Shown here: positions 1 to 6,967 of the stretch, one piece after another
How the letters are laid out: each line of letters opens with the position of its first letter
Numbering within the stretch: position 1 is the first letter of the stretch
Assembly: GCA_015492755.1 (NCBI GenBank)
Contig: WGEM01000315.1
Location: 1 to 8,042, forward strand
Reading direction: 5' to 3'
Source of the DNA: Gemmatimonadota bacterium
Lineage (GTDB): Bacteria; Gemmatimonadota; Gemmatimonadetes; Longimicrobiales; Gaopeijiaceae
Length of the DNA: 8,042 nucleotides
Notes under the pieces: model-generated
What the model was told of the DNA's origin: nothing
What the model saw: only the letters and a program-made list of their open reading frames with translations
The model's database searches: none
Position numbers and translations under genes: made by a program

Positions 1-3000
1 ACGCCGAAGGGTCCTTCCGCCGAGATCCCCAGGGCCTCGCGCACCCAGCGCAGCCCGGACACCTTCAGGAGGAAGCCCAGCTCGTTCTCGTTGGCGCCCT
101 GGAAGACGGGCGTCTTGGCCTCGAAGCCCAGCACACGCGCCGCCCAACCCAGGTGGGTCTCCAGGATCTGCCCCACGTTCATGCGAGACGGCACGCCCAG
201 GGGATTCAGAACGATCTCCACCGGCGTTCCGTCGGGGAGGAAGGGCATGTCCTCTTCCGGCGCGATCCTGGCGATGATGCCCTTGTTCCCGTGGCGCCCC
301 GCCATCTTGTCGCCCACCGAGATCTTCCGCTTCTCGGCGATGTAGACCTTCACCAGCTGGATCACACCCGGCGGGAGTTCGTCCGGCTGGAAGACCTTGT
401 CGATCTGCTCCTCGGTGCGGTCCTTCACCCGCTGGATGCGGCGCTGCGCCTCGTCCACCACGCGGCGGATGCGCTCGCTGGCCTCCTTGTTCTGCACCTT
501 GAGCGTGCTGAGATCGATCTTGGAGAAGTCCAGCCCCTCGATGATCTCCTTGGTGAGCTTGGTGCCCTCTTCCAGCACCGGGTCCACGGTGCCCTTCTTG
601 AGCATGAGCGTCACCGTCTGCCGCTGCAGCAAGGAGCGCAACTCCTCGTCCCGCGCCTCGGAGATGCGACGGATCTCCTCACGCTCCATGGCCCGCAGCT
701 CACCGATCTTCGCGCCATGCTCCTTTTCCAGGAGCGGGTCGTCGATGCGACGCGAGAAGATCTTCACGTCGATGACGGTTCCGCTCATGCCCGGAGGCAC
801 ACGGAGCGACGAGTCCTTCACGTCCTTCGCCTTCTCACCGAAGATGGCCGTGAGGAGTTTTTCCTCGGGGGAGAGTTCCGTCTCGCCCTTCGGCGTGATC
901 TTGCCGCAGAGGATGTCACCCGACTTCACCCGCGCGCCGATGCGGACGATGCCGCGCTCGTCCAGGTCCACCAGGCTCTCTTCCGCCACATTCGGGATCT
1001 CGCGGGTGATCTCCTCCATCCCGCGCTTGGTGTCCCGGACGTGAAGCTCCAGCTCCTGGATGTGGATGGAGGTGAAGACGTCGTCCTTCACCAGCTTCTC
1101 GCTGATGACGATGGCGTCCTCGAAGTTGGAGCCGTACCAGGGCATGAACGCCACCAGCACATTCTTGCCCAGCGCCAGCTCACCCTGGTCGGTGCTGGGT
1201 CCGTCGGCGATGATGTCGCCCGGCTCCACCACCTCGCCCACCTTCACCAGCGGCCGCTGGTTGATGGCGGTGTCCTGGTTGGTGCGCCAGAACTTCTTGA
1301 GGCGATAGCGGTCGTACTGGGCCAGCTTCGCCAGCGGCTGATCGCCCTTGCCGGGCTGCACCGAACCGGTGTCCACTACGATCTCGTCGGCGGTGACGTG
1401 GACCACCGTGCCGCCCCGGCGGGCGGTGATGACCGCGCCGGAGTCCGACGCCACCTTGGCTTCCAGGCCGGTGCCCACCAGCGGTGCGTCCGTGTAGAGG
1501 AGCGGGACCGCCTGGCGCTGCATGTTGGAGCCCATGAGCGCACGGTTGGCGTCGTCGTGCTCCAGGAAGGGGATGAGCGCGGCCGCCACCGACACCAGCT
1601 GGTCCGGCGCCACGTCCATGTAGTCAATCTGCTCGGGCCGCAGGAGCGGGAAGTCGCCACGCTCACGGCACAGCACCAGATCGTTCTTGAAGTAACCCTT
1701 CTCGTCGAGGGGGGCGTTGGCCTGCGCGATGCGGGCCTCCTCCTCCTCATTGGCCGAGAGCCATTCGATGCGGTTGGTGACGCGCCCGTCCTTCACCACC
1801 CGGTACGGCGTCTCCACGAAGCCCAGATCGTTGATGCGGGCGTACGTGGTGAGGGAGGTGATGAGCCCGATGTTGGGACCCTCAGGCGTCTCGATGGGGC
1901 ACATCCGTCCGTAGTGCGAATAGTGCACGTCCCGGACCTCGAACCCGGCGCGCTCGCGGGTCAGACCGCCCGGTCCCAGGGCGGAGAGACGGCGCTTGTG
2001 CGTCATCTCCGCCAGCGGGTTGGTCTGATCCATGAACTGACTGAGCTGCGACGAACCGAAGAAGGCCTGGATGACGGCGGAGACCGTCCGCGCATTCACC
2101 AGGTCGTCGATGTTGATCTTCTCCGGGTCGGTGCTGATGGACATGCGCTCCTTCACCAGGCGCGCCATCCGGCTGAGCCCCACGCTGAACTGGTTGGCGA
2201 TGAGCTCGCCCACCGTACGCACGCGGCGGTTGCCCAGGTGGTCGATGTCGTCGGTGTATCCCCGCCCCTCGTTCAGCTCGATGAGGTGACGGACGATGGC
2301 GACGAAGTCCTCCTTGGTGAGCACCGTCTGATTCGCCGGCACGTTCAGCCCGAGGCGGCTGTTGATCTTGTAGCGGCCCACCCGGCCCAGATCGTAGCGC
2401 TTCGGATTGAAGAACACCCGCTCCAGCGCCTCGCGTGCGGTCTCGATGTTGGGCGCCTCACCGGGCCGCAGGAGGGAGTAGATGGCGTGGAGCGCCTCCT
2501 CCTCCGAATCGGTGGGGTCCTTCTTGATGGTGTTCTTGATGAGGGGGCTGTCGCCGCGCGGCGTGTCCCGATCAGAGGTGTAGATCTTGATCTTCTTGGG
2601 CGAGAGCCGCTGGAGGATCTCCAGGACCTCCCCCTCGATCTCCTCACCGTTCTCGATGAGGATCTCACCGGTTTCGGGATCGACGAACTCCTCCGCCGCC
2701 ACCTTCCCTTCCAGCTCCTCCAGCGCCACCGCGTTCTTCCCGGTGAGCTTCACCTCTTCCACATCGTAGAAGAGGCGGAAGATCTCGGCGTCGGTGCCGT
2801 AGCCCAGCGCCCGCAGGAGTGCCGTGGCGGGGAACTTCTTCTTCTTGTCGATGTGCACGTAGCACACATCGTTGATGTCCAGGGTGAACTCCACCCAGGA
2901 GCCCCGGAACGGGATGATCCGCGCGCTGTAGAGCTTGGTCCCGTTGGGGTGGATGTTCTCCTCGAAGACCACGCCCGGCGAACGGTGCAGCTGGCTCACC

Positions 3001-3491
3001 ACCACGCGCTCGGCGCCGTTGATGATGAAGGTTCCCAGCTCCGTCAGAAGGGGGAGGTCGCCCAGATAGACCTCCTTCTCGATGATGTCGGCTGGCCTGC
3101 GCTCCTCGGGCGGCGTCTTCTTCTTCCGCTTCTTCTTGCCCTTCGCCTCGCGCTCCTCCTCCGGGATGTCCCAGACGATGAGACGGAGCGTCGCCTTGAG
3201 CGGGGCGGCGTACGTCATGTCCCGCTCGATGCATTCCTCCACCGAGTACTTGGGCTCACCCAGCGAGGCGCTCACGAACTCGAGCGTGAAGAACTCGTTC
3301 ACGTCCGAGATGGGGAAGATTTCCGAGAAGACCCGCTCCAGGCCGAAGTCCCACTGGTCCTGGCCCTCGGCGGGCGTCTCGATGAGCTTCTCGAACGAGC
3401 GCAGCTGCACGTCGAGAAGGTTGGGCATCGGCATCGGCGACTGGAGCTTCGCGAAGCTCAGAATCGGCCGGTTGTCTTTACGCAGTTCCAA
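1..3491 (-). CDS. rpoB: RNA polymerase beta subunit, 3' end outside window
   Basis: This is the beta subunit of DNA-directed RNA polymerase; with beta' it forms the catalytic cleft. 1163 residues are visible and the C-terminus runs off the window edge. I chose a TTG start at 3491: a GAGGGGG Shine-Dalgarno sequence (3499-3505) lies 7 nt upstream, an in-frame TGA lies 12 nt upstream, and the conserved N-terminal wording ([11 protein letters not shown]) begins before the first ATG (Met20). Conserved parts are QLHRSPGV, the rifampicin pocket at residues 477-506 with D488, H498 and S503 (E. coli D516, H526, S531), [13 protein letters not shown], and [13 protein letters not shown] with the active-site lysines K1062 and K1070 (E. 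coli K1065, K1073). Residues 117-125 form a Lys/Arg-rich insertion that E. coli lacks. The visible part ends just after [14 protein letters not shown] and TPVFQGA. rplL lies 253 nt upstream, and rpoC would be expected downstream. Wording of the pocket is FCB-like. Confidence 0.98.
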   Translation of the reverse strand, partial: MELRKDNRPILSFAKLQSPMPMPNLLDVQLRSFEKLIETPAEGQDQWDFGLERVFSEIFPISDVNEFFTLEFVSASLGEPKYSVEECIERDMTYAAPLKATLRLIVWDIPEEEREAKGKKKRKKKTPPEERRPADIIEKEVYLGDLPLLTELGTFIINGAERVVVSQLHRSPGVVFEENIHPNGTKLYSARIIPFRGSWVEFTLDINDVCYVHIDKKKKFPATALLRALGYGTDAEIFRLFYDVEEVKLTGKNAVALEELEGKVAAEEFVDPETGEILIENGEEIEGEVLEILQRLSPKKIKIYTSDRDTPRGDSPLIKNTIKKDPTDSEEEALHAIYSLLRPGEAPNIETAREALERVFFNPKRYDLGRVGRYKINSRLGLNVPANQTVLTKEDFVAIVRHLIELNEGRGYTDDIDHLGNRRVRTVGELIANQFSVGLSRMARLVKERMSISTDPEKINIDDLVNARTVSAVIQAFFGSSQLSQFMDQTNPLAEMTHKRRLSALGPGGLTRERAGFEVRDVHYSHYGRMCPIETPEGPNIGLITSLTTYARINDLGFVETPYRVVKDGRVTNRIEWLSANEEEEARIAQANAPLDEKGYFKNDLVLCRERGDFPLLRPEQIDYMDVAPDQLVSVAAALIPFLEHDDANRALMGSNMQRQAVPLLYTDAPLVGTGLEAKVASDSGAVITARRGGTVVHVTADEIVVDTGSVQPGKGDQPLAKLAQYDRYRLKKFWRTNQDTAINQRPLVKVGEVVEPGDIIADGPSTDQGELALGKNVLVAFMPWYGSNFEDAIVISEKLVKDDVFTSIHIQELELHVRDTKRGMEEITREIPNVAEESLVDLDERGIVRIGARVKSGDILCGKITPKGETELSPEEKLLTAIFGEKAKDVKDSSLRVPPGMSGTVIDVKIFSRRIDDPLLEKEHGAKIGELRAMEREEIRRISEARDEELRSLLQRQTVTLMLKKGTVDPVLEEGTKLTKEIIEGLDFSKIDLSTLKVQNKEASERIRRVVDEAQRRIQRVKDRTEEQIDKVFQPDELPPGVIQLVKVYIAEKRKISVGDKMAGRHGNKGIIARIAPEEDMPFLPDGTPVEIVLNPLGVPSRMNVGQILETHLGWAARVLGFEAKTPVFQGANENELGFLLKVSGLRWVREALGISAEGPFG

Positions 3492-3498
3492 CGTTCGT

Positions 3499-3505
3499 CC
3501 CCCTC
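3499..3505 (-). promoter_or_regulatory. rpoB ribosome binding site deciding a TTG start
   Basis: The minus strand reads GAGGGGG, then seven bases, then TTG at 3491. Together with the in-frame TGA just upstream, it fixes the TTG as the rpoB start. The first in-frame ATG is at codon 20, inside the conserved region. Confidence 0.75.
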
Positions 3506-3532
3506 AGAGAGGCGCTTGAAGCACTACGGATA

Positions 3533-3567
3533 CACGGCGCGGAGGCACGGCGGTGCCTCCACCCGTG
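3533..3567 (-). repeat. Perfect 8-bp hairpin upstream of rpoB
   Basis: GGAGGCAC (3541-3548) and GTGCCTCC (3553-3560) are perfect inverted arms around a GGCG loop. An outer pair, CACGG (3533-3537) with CCGTG (3563-3567), extends the stem across a small internal loop. It lies about 40 nt upstream of the rpoB start in the mRNA. No U-run follows on either strand, so it is not a standard intrinsic terminator. An mRNA processing or stabilising role is possible but is inference. Confidence 0.6.
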
Positions 3568-3593
3568 GGTGTTGAGAGAACAAGTGCACGGAT

Positions 3594-3638
3594 CCCCGGG
3601 GTGTGGACACACCTCCGTGAGGTGCGTCCACACCGGGG
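3594..3638 (-). promoter_or_regulatory. Long hairpin in rplL-rpoB spacer, possible attenuator or RNase III site
   Basis: The left arm (3594-3614) and right arm (3620-3638) are complementary over about 19 bp around the loop CCGTG. They have one A/C mismatch and a 2-nt G bulge, and the core GGTGTGGAC pairs with GTCCACACC. It is the strongest inverted repeat in the window. No U-tract follows on the minus strand, so full intrinsic termination is unlikely. In E. coli the equivalent rplL-rpoB spacer holds a partial terminator and an RNase III site that lower rpoB output relative to rplL. The same role here is inferred from position and structure only. Confidence 0.6.
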
Positions 3639-3721
3639 ACCCACGCCGTTCCCATCGTGTCGCGCCAGGTCGAGTCCATTCCTCCCGGACCCGAATCCGA
3701 CGTCGTGCCGCCCAAGTGACG

Positions 3722-3739
3722 GCCCTGAGAAGCCAGGGC
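3722..3739 (-). repeat. Small hairpin just after the rplL stop
   Basis: GCCCTG (3722-3727) and CAGGGC (3734-3739) form a perfect 6-bp inverted repeat with a 6-nt loop. It begins 5 nt past the rplL stop codon. There is no U-run, so at most it would pause transcription or protect a 3' end. Confidence 0.4.
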
Positions 3740-3744
3740 TCCGG

Positions 3745-4131
3745 CTACTTGAGGGCGACGGTGGCGCCGACTTCCTCGAGCTTGGCCTTCATCTGTTCGG
3801 CCTCCTCCTTGGTCACGCCCTCCTTCACGGTGTTGGGCGCGCCGTCCACCAGCTCCTTGGCCTCCTTGAGACCCAGCCCGGTGAGCTCGCGCACCACCTT
3901 GATGACCTGGATCTTCTTGTCGCCCACGCCCTCGAGGACGACGTCGAACTCGTCCTTCTCCTCGGCGGCGCCGGCGTCGGCACCCGGGGCGCCTGCGCCG
4001 GGCATGGCCACGGGCGCGGCCACCGCTGCGGTGACGTTGAACTTCTCCTTGAAGGCCTCAACGAACTCGGAGAGCTCGAGGACGGTCATGTTGCCAATCG
4101 CTTCGAGCAACTCTTCGTGATTCGTCGCCAT
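3745..4131 (-). CDS. rplL: 50S ribosomal protein L7/L12
   Basis: This 128-residue stalk protein forms dimers on L10 and recruits translation GTPases (EF-Tu, EF-G, IF2). The N-terminal dimerisation segment is at about residues 5-33 ([19 protein letters not shown]). An Ala/Pro/Gly-rich hinge follows at about 34-57. The C-terminal factor-binding domain covers about 58-128 and includes the conserved [20 protein letters not shown]. Length is normal for the family. The ATG at 4131 is preceded by a perfect AGGAGG (4143-4148) with an 11-nt spacer, the best ribosome site in the window. This fits the need for several L12 copies per ribosome. It lies 66 nt after rplJ. The spacer holds a CCGGC/GCCGG stem (4156-4170) just upstream of the ribosome site. 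Confidence 0.98.
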   Translation of the reverse strand: MATNHEELLEAIGNMTVLELSEFVEAFKEKFNVTAAVAAPVAMPGAGAPGADAGAAEEKDEFDVVLEGVGDKKIQVIKVVRELTGLGLKEAKELVDGAPNTVKEGVTKEEAEQMKAKLEEVGATVALK

Positions 4132-4142
4132 GGTTCCTGATT

Positions 4143-4148
4143 CCTCCT
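4143..4148 (-). promoter_or_regulatory. rplL ribosome binding site, perfect AGGAGG
   Basis: The minus strand reads AGGAGG followed by 11 bases and ATG. Most other genes here have weaker sites, which suggests elevated translation of L7/L12 compared with L10. The comparison is seen in the sequence; the expression effect is inferred. Confidence 0.7.
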
Positions 4149-4176
4149 GGTGATCCCGGCCTCTCGCCGGCGAGTG

Positions 4177-4203
4177 GGTTGACCCTCGTTGTTGACCTCA
4201 ACC
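4177..4203. repeat. Short inverted/direct repeat at the rplJ-rplL junction
   Basis: GGTTGA (4177-4182) and TCAACC (4198-4203) are perfect inverted arms. Within them GTTGAC occurs twice in direct order (4178-4183 and 4191-4196). The element spans the rplJ stop codon. It could form a 6-bp mRNA hairpin, but its size is near what chance allows. Confidence 0.3.
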
Positions 4204-4725
4204 AGCCGCTTCGCGCTCGGTCTTGAGCGCGTCGAGTAGGCCGGCCATCTCCTGAAGCTTCCCTTCCAGCGCCCCCGCCAGCGCGGCCATGGGCGCCTCG
4301 AGCACGCCGACGAGCTGCGCCAGGAGCACCTCCCTGGGCGGCAGCTTGGCCAGCGCGTCCACCTGCTCTGGCTGGAGAACCTTCTTGTCCAGAATCCCGA
4401 GCTTGAAGGTGGGCTTCTTATCGTGTTCTCTGGCGAACTCGCTCAGCGCCTTCGCCGTCGCCACCGCGTCTTCGTAGCCGAAGACCATTCCGGTGGGCCC
4501 TTCCAGGCTCTCCGAAATGTCGGGCAGATCCGTCTCCTCCAGGGCACGCTTGGCGAGGCGGTTCTTCACCACCACGTACTCGGCGCCGGTGTCGCGCAAC
4601 GCCCGGCGCAGGCGTGTCATGGACTTGACGTTCAGCCCTGTGAAATCGGTGAGGTAGACGACGGGCGCCCGATTCAGTCGCTCGCGCAGCTCCTGCACGA
4701 AGCTCTCTTTCGTCGCGCGATCCAT
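4198..4725 (-). CDS. rplJ: 50S ribosomal protein L10
   Basis: L10 anchors the L7/L12 dimers and binds 23S rRNA beside L11 at the stalk base. The protein is 175 residues. The N-terminal globular domain shows VVYLTDFTGLNV (22-33) and EYVVVKNRLAKRALEE (49-64). The C-terminal helix that carries L12 dimers is Ala/Leu-rich (about 134-175, LLAQLVGVLEAPMAALAGAL). The reading frame stays open upstream inside rplA. I chose the ATG at 4725 because homology starts there ([15 protein letters not shown]) and because it gives a TGATG overlap with the rplA stop, which suggests translational coupling. A G-run lies just upstream as a weak ribosome site. There is no room for the separate L10 leader found in E. 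coli. A short gap with a repeated GTTGAC leads to rplL. Confidence 0.97.
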   Translation of the reverse strand: MDRATKESFVQELRERLNRAPVVYLTDFTGLNVKSMTRLRRALRDTGAEYVVVKNRLAKRALEETDLPDISESLEGPTGMVFGYEDAVATAKALSEFAREHDKKPTFKLGILDKKVLQPEQVDALAKLPPREVLLAQLVGVLEAPMAALAGALEGKLQEMAGLLDALKTEREAAG

Positions 4726-5423
4726 CACGCCCCCCGTCGGAACAGGTTCGGGTCGATGGAGACGCCCGGGCCCATGGTGGTGGACACCGTGACGCTCTTC
4801 AGATACGTGCCCTTCGCAGCCGAGGGCTTGGCCCGGACGATCTGGTCCATGAAGGCGTCGAGATTCTCCTTCAGCTGGTCCTCGGAGAACGACACCCGAC
4901 CGATGGGCGCGTGCACGTTTCCGGTCTTGTCCACCTTGAACTCGATCTTCCCGGCCTTGATTTCTTTCACCGCGCGGCCCACGTCGAAGGTGACCGTCCC
5001 GGCCTTGGGCGTGGGCATGAGCCCGCGGGGACCGAGGATGCGGCCCAGCGGACCCACCTTCCCCATGAGGTCGGGCGTGGCCACGCACACGTCGAAGTCG
5101 AGCCAACCCTGCTGAATCTTGTCCAGGTACTCGACTCCCACGTAATCCGCGCCGGCCTCCTTCGCCTCGGCCTCCTTCTCGCCCTGGGCGATGACCAGGA
5201 CCCGAACTTCCTTCCCGGTACCGTGCGGAAGCACCACTGTACCCCGCACCAACTGATCGGCCTTGCGGGGATCCACGCCCAGACGGGTGGCCACTTCCAC
5301 GGTCTCGTCGAAGTTCGCGAAGGCGAGCTCCTTGACGAGCTTCACCGCCTCGTCCGGTGCGAATCTCACGCCTGCAGGCACGCGTGCGCGCGCCTCCAGG
5401 TAGCGCTTTCCTCGTTTTGCCAT
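4725..5423 (-). CDS. rplA: 50S ribosomal protein L1
   Basis: L1 forms the mobile stalk near the ribosomal E site and helps release deacylated tRNA. In many bacteria it also represses its own operon by binding mRNA. The ATG start at 5423 gives 232 residues beginning [15 protein letters not shown], matching the usual L1 N-terminus and length. An in-frame GTG at 5453 would add ten unconserved residues and is less likely. The L1 signature [20 protein letters not shown] lies at about residues 121-140, and [10 protein letters not shown] ends the protein near residues 216-225. No strong Shine-Dalgarno sequence precedes either start; GGTGGTAGG lies too far upstream (about 24-32 nt) of the ATG. The 117-nt spacer after rplK is rich in inverted repeats. 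The stop overlaps the rplJ start by one base. Confidence 0.97.
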   Translation of the reverse strand: MAKRGKRYLEARARVPAGVRFAPDEAVKLVKELAFANFDETVEVATRLGVDPRKADQLVRGTVVLPHGTGKEVRVLVIAQGEKEAEAKEAGADYVGVEYLDKIQQGWLDFDVCVATPDLMGKVGPLGRILGPRGLMPTPKAGTVTFDVGRAVKEIKAGKIEFKVDKTGNVHAPIGRVSFSEDQLKENLDAFMDQIVRAKPSAAKGTYLKSVTVSTTMGPGVSIDPNLFRRGA

Positions 5424-5448
5424 CGTGCTCGAGCCGTTCGTGAACCCT

Positions 5449-5478
5449 ACCACCGGAAGACGGCTCTCAGCCGGTGGT
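5449..5478 (-). promoter_or_regulatory. Hairpin upstream of rplA with alternative pairing
   Basis: ACCACCGG (5449-5456) and CCGGTGGT (5471-5478) are perfect 8-bp inverted arms with a 14-nt loop. Inside, CGGCT (5461-5465) and AGCCG (5469-5473) form a second stem that shares bases with the right arm, so the two stems exclude one another. It lies 25-55 nt upstream of the rplA ATG, overlaps the alternative GTG and may affect ribosome access. Control by L1 binding is a hypothesis based on position. Confidence 0.45.
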
Positions 5479-5484
5479 GCGGGC

Positions 5485-5501
5485 GAGCGGGAACTCCGCT
5501 C
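5485..5501 (-). repeat. Second hairpin in rplK-rplA spacer
   Basis: GAGCGG (5485-5490) and CCGCTC (5496-5501) are perfect 6-bp arms with a 5-nt loop. It stands between two other inverted repeats in the same 117-nt spacer. No U-run follows. Confidence 0.45.
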
Positions 5502-5513
5502 TTCTTCCCTCCT

Positions 5514-5526
5514 CCGTCCGCGACGG
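5514..5526 (-). repeat. Third hairpin, near the rplK stop
   Basis: CCGTC (5514-5518) and GACGG (5522-5526) pair around a CGC loop, and the stem can be extended with a bulged G. It lies about 15 nt past the rplK stop. The purine-rich minus-strand stretch that follows (GGAGGAGGGAAGAAGAG) is not a terminator tail. Confidence 0.4.
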
Positions 5527-5540
5527 GAGAGGAATCGTAC

Positions 5541-5966
5541 CTACCCCTCGACTTCCACCCCCATGGAACGGGCCGTGCCCGCGATCATGCGCACGGCCGC
5601 ATCCATATCGTTCGCGTTGAGGTCGGGCATCTTCATCTGCGCGATCTCTTCCATCTGCGCCCGGGTGATCTTGCCCACCTTCTCGCGGTTGGGCTCTCCC
5701 GACCCCTTCGCCAGACCCAGGGCCCGCTTGATCAGCACCGGCGCCGGCGGCGTCTTGGTGATGAACGAGAAGGACCGGTCGGCATAGACGGTGATCTCGA
5801 CGGGAATCGTGAGGCCCTGCTTGTCCTGCGTCTTCGCGTTGAACTGCTTGCAGAACTCCATGATGTTGACGCCGTGCTGGCCCAACGCGGGCCCCACCGG
5901 CGGCGCCGGATTGGCCTGCCCACCCGGCACATGGAGCTTGATGAAGCCGATGACCTTCTTCGCCAT
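5541..5966 (-). CDS. rplK: 50S ribosomal protein L11
   Basis: L11 binds the GTPase-associated region of 23S rRNA with L10 and is needed for factor-dependent GTPase activity and the stringent response; thiostrepton acts at this site. The 141-residue length is typical. The N-terminal domain carries the proline-rich segment [20 protein letters not shown] (about 15-34), which lies near the thiostrepton site in known structures. The C-terminal rRNA-binding domain (about 72-141) shows [13 protein letters not shown] and [20 protein letters not shown]. The ATG at 5966 lies 12 nt after the nusG stop. Its ribosome site GAGG overlaps that stop (TAGAGG), so translation is probably coupled to nusG. No space remains upstream for an L1-binding leader outside nusG itself. 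Confidence 0.98.
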   Translation of the reverse strand: MAKKVIGFIKLHVPGGQANPAPPVGPALGQHGVNIMEFCKQFNAKTQDKQGLTIPVEITVYADRSFSFITKTPPAPVLIKRALGLAKGSGEPNREKVGKITRAQMEEIAQMKMPDLNANDMDAAVRMIAGTARSMGVEVEG

Positions 5967-5978
5967 ACCTGAACGCCT

Positions 5979-6545
5979 CTAGTATCCCTTCAGATCCGTG
6001 TAGTCGAGCTCGACGGAGGTGGGACGGCCGAAGAGGGACACCTCGACCTTCACCTTGCCCTTGTCCGGGTAGACCTCCTGCACGACTCCGCTGAAGTCCG
6101 TGAACGGACCCTTCGTGATTTCCACCACCTGACCGACGTGGAAGGGAATCTCCTCCTTCGCTCCCTCCTCGGTCTCCACTTCCACACCCAGGATCTTGTT
6201 GATCTCCTCTTCGCGCAGCGGCTGCGGCGCGCGGCCGTGCCCGACGAATTTGATCACACCCTGGATGTTGTTGATGATGTGCTGGGTACGGTCGTTGAGG
6301 ACCATGTGCACCAGCACGTAACCCGGGTAGAGACGCTTCGTGACCGTGACGCGCTTCCCGTTGCGGATCTCCACCACGTCCTGCGTGGGAACGAGCACAT
6401 CGAAGATCTCTCGCCCCTCGCCCTCGGGCTCCTCTTCGATCCTCCGCTGGATGAGTTTCTGGACCTTGTTCTCGTGCCCCGAGTAGGTCTGAACCGCATA
6501 CCAGCGCGCGTCCGTAGCCACCGTCTCCGCCGTCTCCGCCGTCAC
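5979..6545 (-). CDS. nusG: Transcription termination/antitermination protein NusG
   Basis: NusG binds the RNA polymerase clamp, alters pausing, and contacts Rho or ribosomal protein S10 through its KOW domain. The protein is 188 residues. The NGN domain covers about 14-115 (WYAVQTYSGHENKV, RLYPGYVLVHM, GVIKFVGHG, PLREEEI). The KOW domain covers about 136-188 (GQVVEITKGPFTDFSGVV, then KVKVEVSLFGRPTSVEL). I chose the GTG at 6545, which overlaps the secE stop by four bases (GTGA). An internal GTG at 6521 would remove eight unconserved residues and cannot be excluded. The first codons contain a 9-nt tandem repeat (ACGGCGGAG twice) that gives the TAETAET N-terminus. No strong Shine-Dalgarno sequence is seen, so translation probably depends on coupling to secE. 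Confidence 0.97.
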   Translation of the reverse strand: MTAETAETVATDARWYAVQTYSGHENKVQKLIQRRIEEEPEGEGREIFDVLVPTQDVVEIRNGKRVTVTKRLYPGYVLVHMVLNDRTQHIINNIQGVIKFVGHGRAPQPLREEEINKILGVEVETEEGAKEEIPFHVGQVVEITKGPFTDFSGVVQEVYPDKGKVKVEVSLFGRPTSVELDYTDLKGY

Positions 6546-6754
6546 GCGCCGAAGATCCCCATGATGAGGCCCACCAGCCAGCTGGAGAAGGCGTCCATGA
6601 TCCAGATGATGAGCGACACCAGGACGGTGAAGATGATCACCACGATGGTGGCGCTGCGGAGCTCTTCCCAGGTCGGCCAGGTGACCTTCTGAAGCTCGAT
6701 CCAGGATTCTTCGATGAAGGCCTGGAGCTCTCTGAGTTGTTCGGCGACGGCCAT
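6542..6754 (-). CDS. secE: Preprotein translocase subunit SecE
   Basis: SecE is the small clamp subunit of the SecYEG protein-export channel in the inner membrane. This is the short single-span form, with 70 residues. An amphipathic surface helix contains the conserved motif ELQKVTWPTWEEL (20-32). One transmembrane segment follows at about 35-53 (TIVVIIFTVLVSLIIWI), then a short hydrophobic tail (57-69). The ATG at 6754 is 4 nt beyond the rpmG stop. AAGGAG inside the rpmG end lies 13 nt upstream, rather far for a ribosome site. The stop overlaps the nusG start. Gene order and the motif make the call firm despite the small size. Confidence 0.96.
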   Translation of the reverse strand: MAVAEQLRELQAFIEESWIELQKVTWPTWEELRSATIVVIIFTVLVSLIIWIMDAFSSWLVGLIMGIFGA

Positions 6755-6758
6755 GAGC

Positions 6759-6911
6759 CTACTTCGTCTCCTTGTGGAGCGTGTGCGTGCGGCACCGGGG
6801 GCAGTACTTCCGGTACTCGACGCGCTCCGGGTGGAGCCGCTTGTTCTTCGTCGTGTTGTAGTTCCTCTCTTTGCACTCCTGGCAAGCGAGGATCACTTTC
6901 TCACGCGGCAT
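6759..6911 (-). CDS. rpmG: 50S ribosomal protein L33, zinc-ribbon form
   Basis: This 50-codon gene encodes a small 50S subunit protein, read directly between tuf and secE. The protein starts [20 protein letters not shown] and ends HTLHKETK. Two CxxC pairs (C10-C13 and C37-C40) are intact, so this is the zinc-binding form of L33 and not the cysteine-free form. The pattern CxECKxRNYxTTKNK is characteristic. ATG at 6911 is preceded by GGTGGAAG about 5 nt upstream, and the stop TAG is at 6759-6761. It lies 65 nt after tuf and 4 nt before secE, the usual place for rpmG in many bacteria. The organism may carry a second, zinc-free L33 elsewhere; this cannot be seen here. Confidence 0.96.
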   Translation of the reverse strand: MPREKVILACQECKERNYNTTKNKRLHPERVEYRKYCPRCRTHTLHKETK

Positions 6912-6951
6912 CAGACTTCCACCTGATCGTATGCTGTCGATTCGGGAGAGT

Positions 6952-6967
6952 GGGGGCGCGCACCCCC
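6952..6967 (-). terminator. G5/C5 hairpin after tuf, weak terminator candidate
   Basis: GGGGG (6952-6956) and CCCCC (6963-6967) enclose a 6-nt loop, 9 nt past the tuf stop on the minus strand. All pairs are G-C, but the downstream minus-strand sequence is ACTCTCCCGAATCG with no U-tract. Partial termination or a pause between tuf and the rpmG-secE-nusG genes is possible. The rest of the 65-nt spacer shows no convincing promoter. Confidence 0.35.

Noticed and set aside
153..3575. Plus-strand open frame of 1140 codons opposite rpoB
   Set aside because: It lies antisense to the unmistakable rpoB reading frame. Its product is a low-complexity mix of His, Leu, Asp, Arg and Val with no recognisable domain. 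High GC at rpoB third positions removes stop codons on the opposite strand, which explains its length.
3594..3638. Classic Rho-independent terminator at the large spacer hairpin
   Set aside because: There is no U-run after the stem on either strand, so the intrinsic-terminator definition is not met. It is kept as an attenuator or processing candidate.
3524..3679. Minus-strand 51-codon frame in the rplL-rpoB spacer, preceded by GGGAGGA
   Set aside because: The purine run is only 1-2 nt from the ATG, too close for normal initiation. The frame runs through both hairpins and its product has no recognisable features. A leader peptide cannot be excluded, but nothing supports one.
4726..5106. Upstream extension of the rplJ frame into rplA (a 302-codon version)
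   Set aside because: It overlaps rplA in another frame, the added residues are Arg/Gly/His-rich and unlike L10, and L10 homology starts at the ATG at 4725.
5424..5453. GTG at 5453 as the rplA start
   Set aside because: It would add [13 protein letters not shown] residues not seen in L1, it lies inside a hairpin arm, and the ATG at 5423 gives the canonical MAKRGKRY start.
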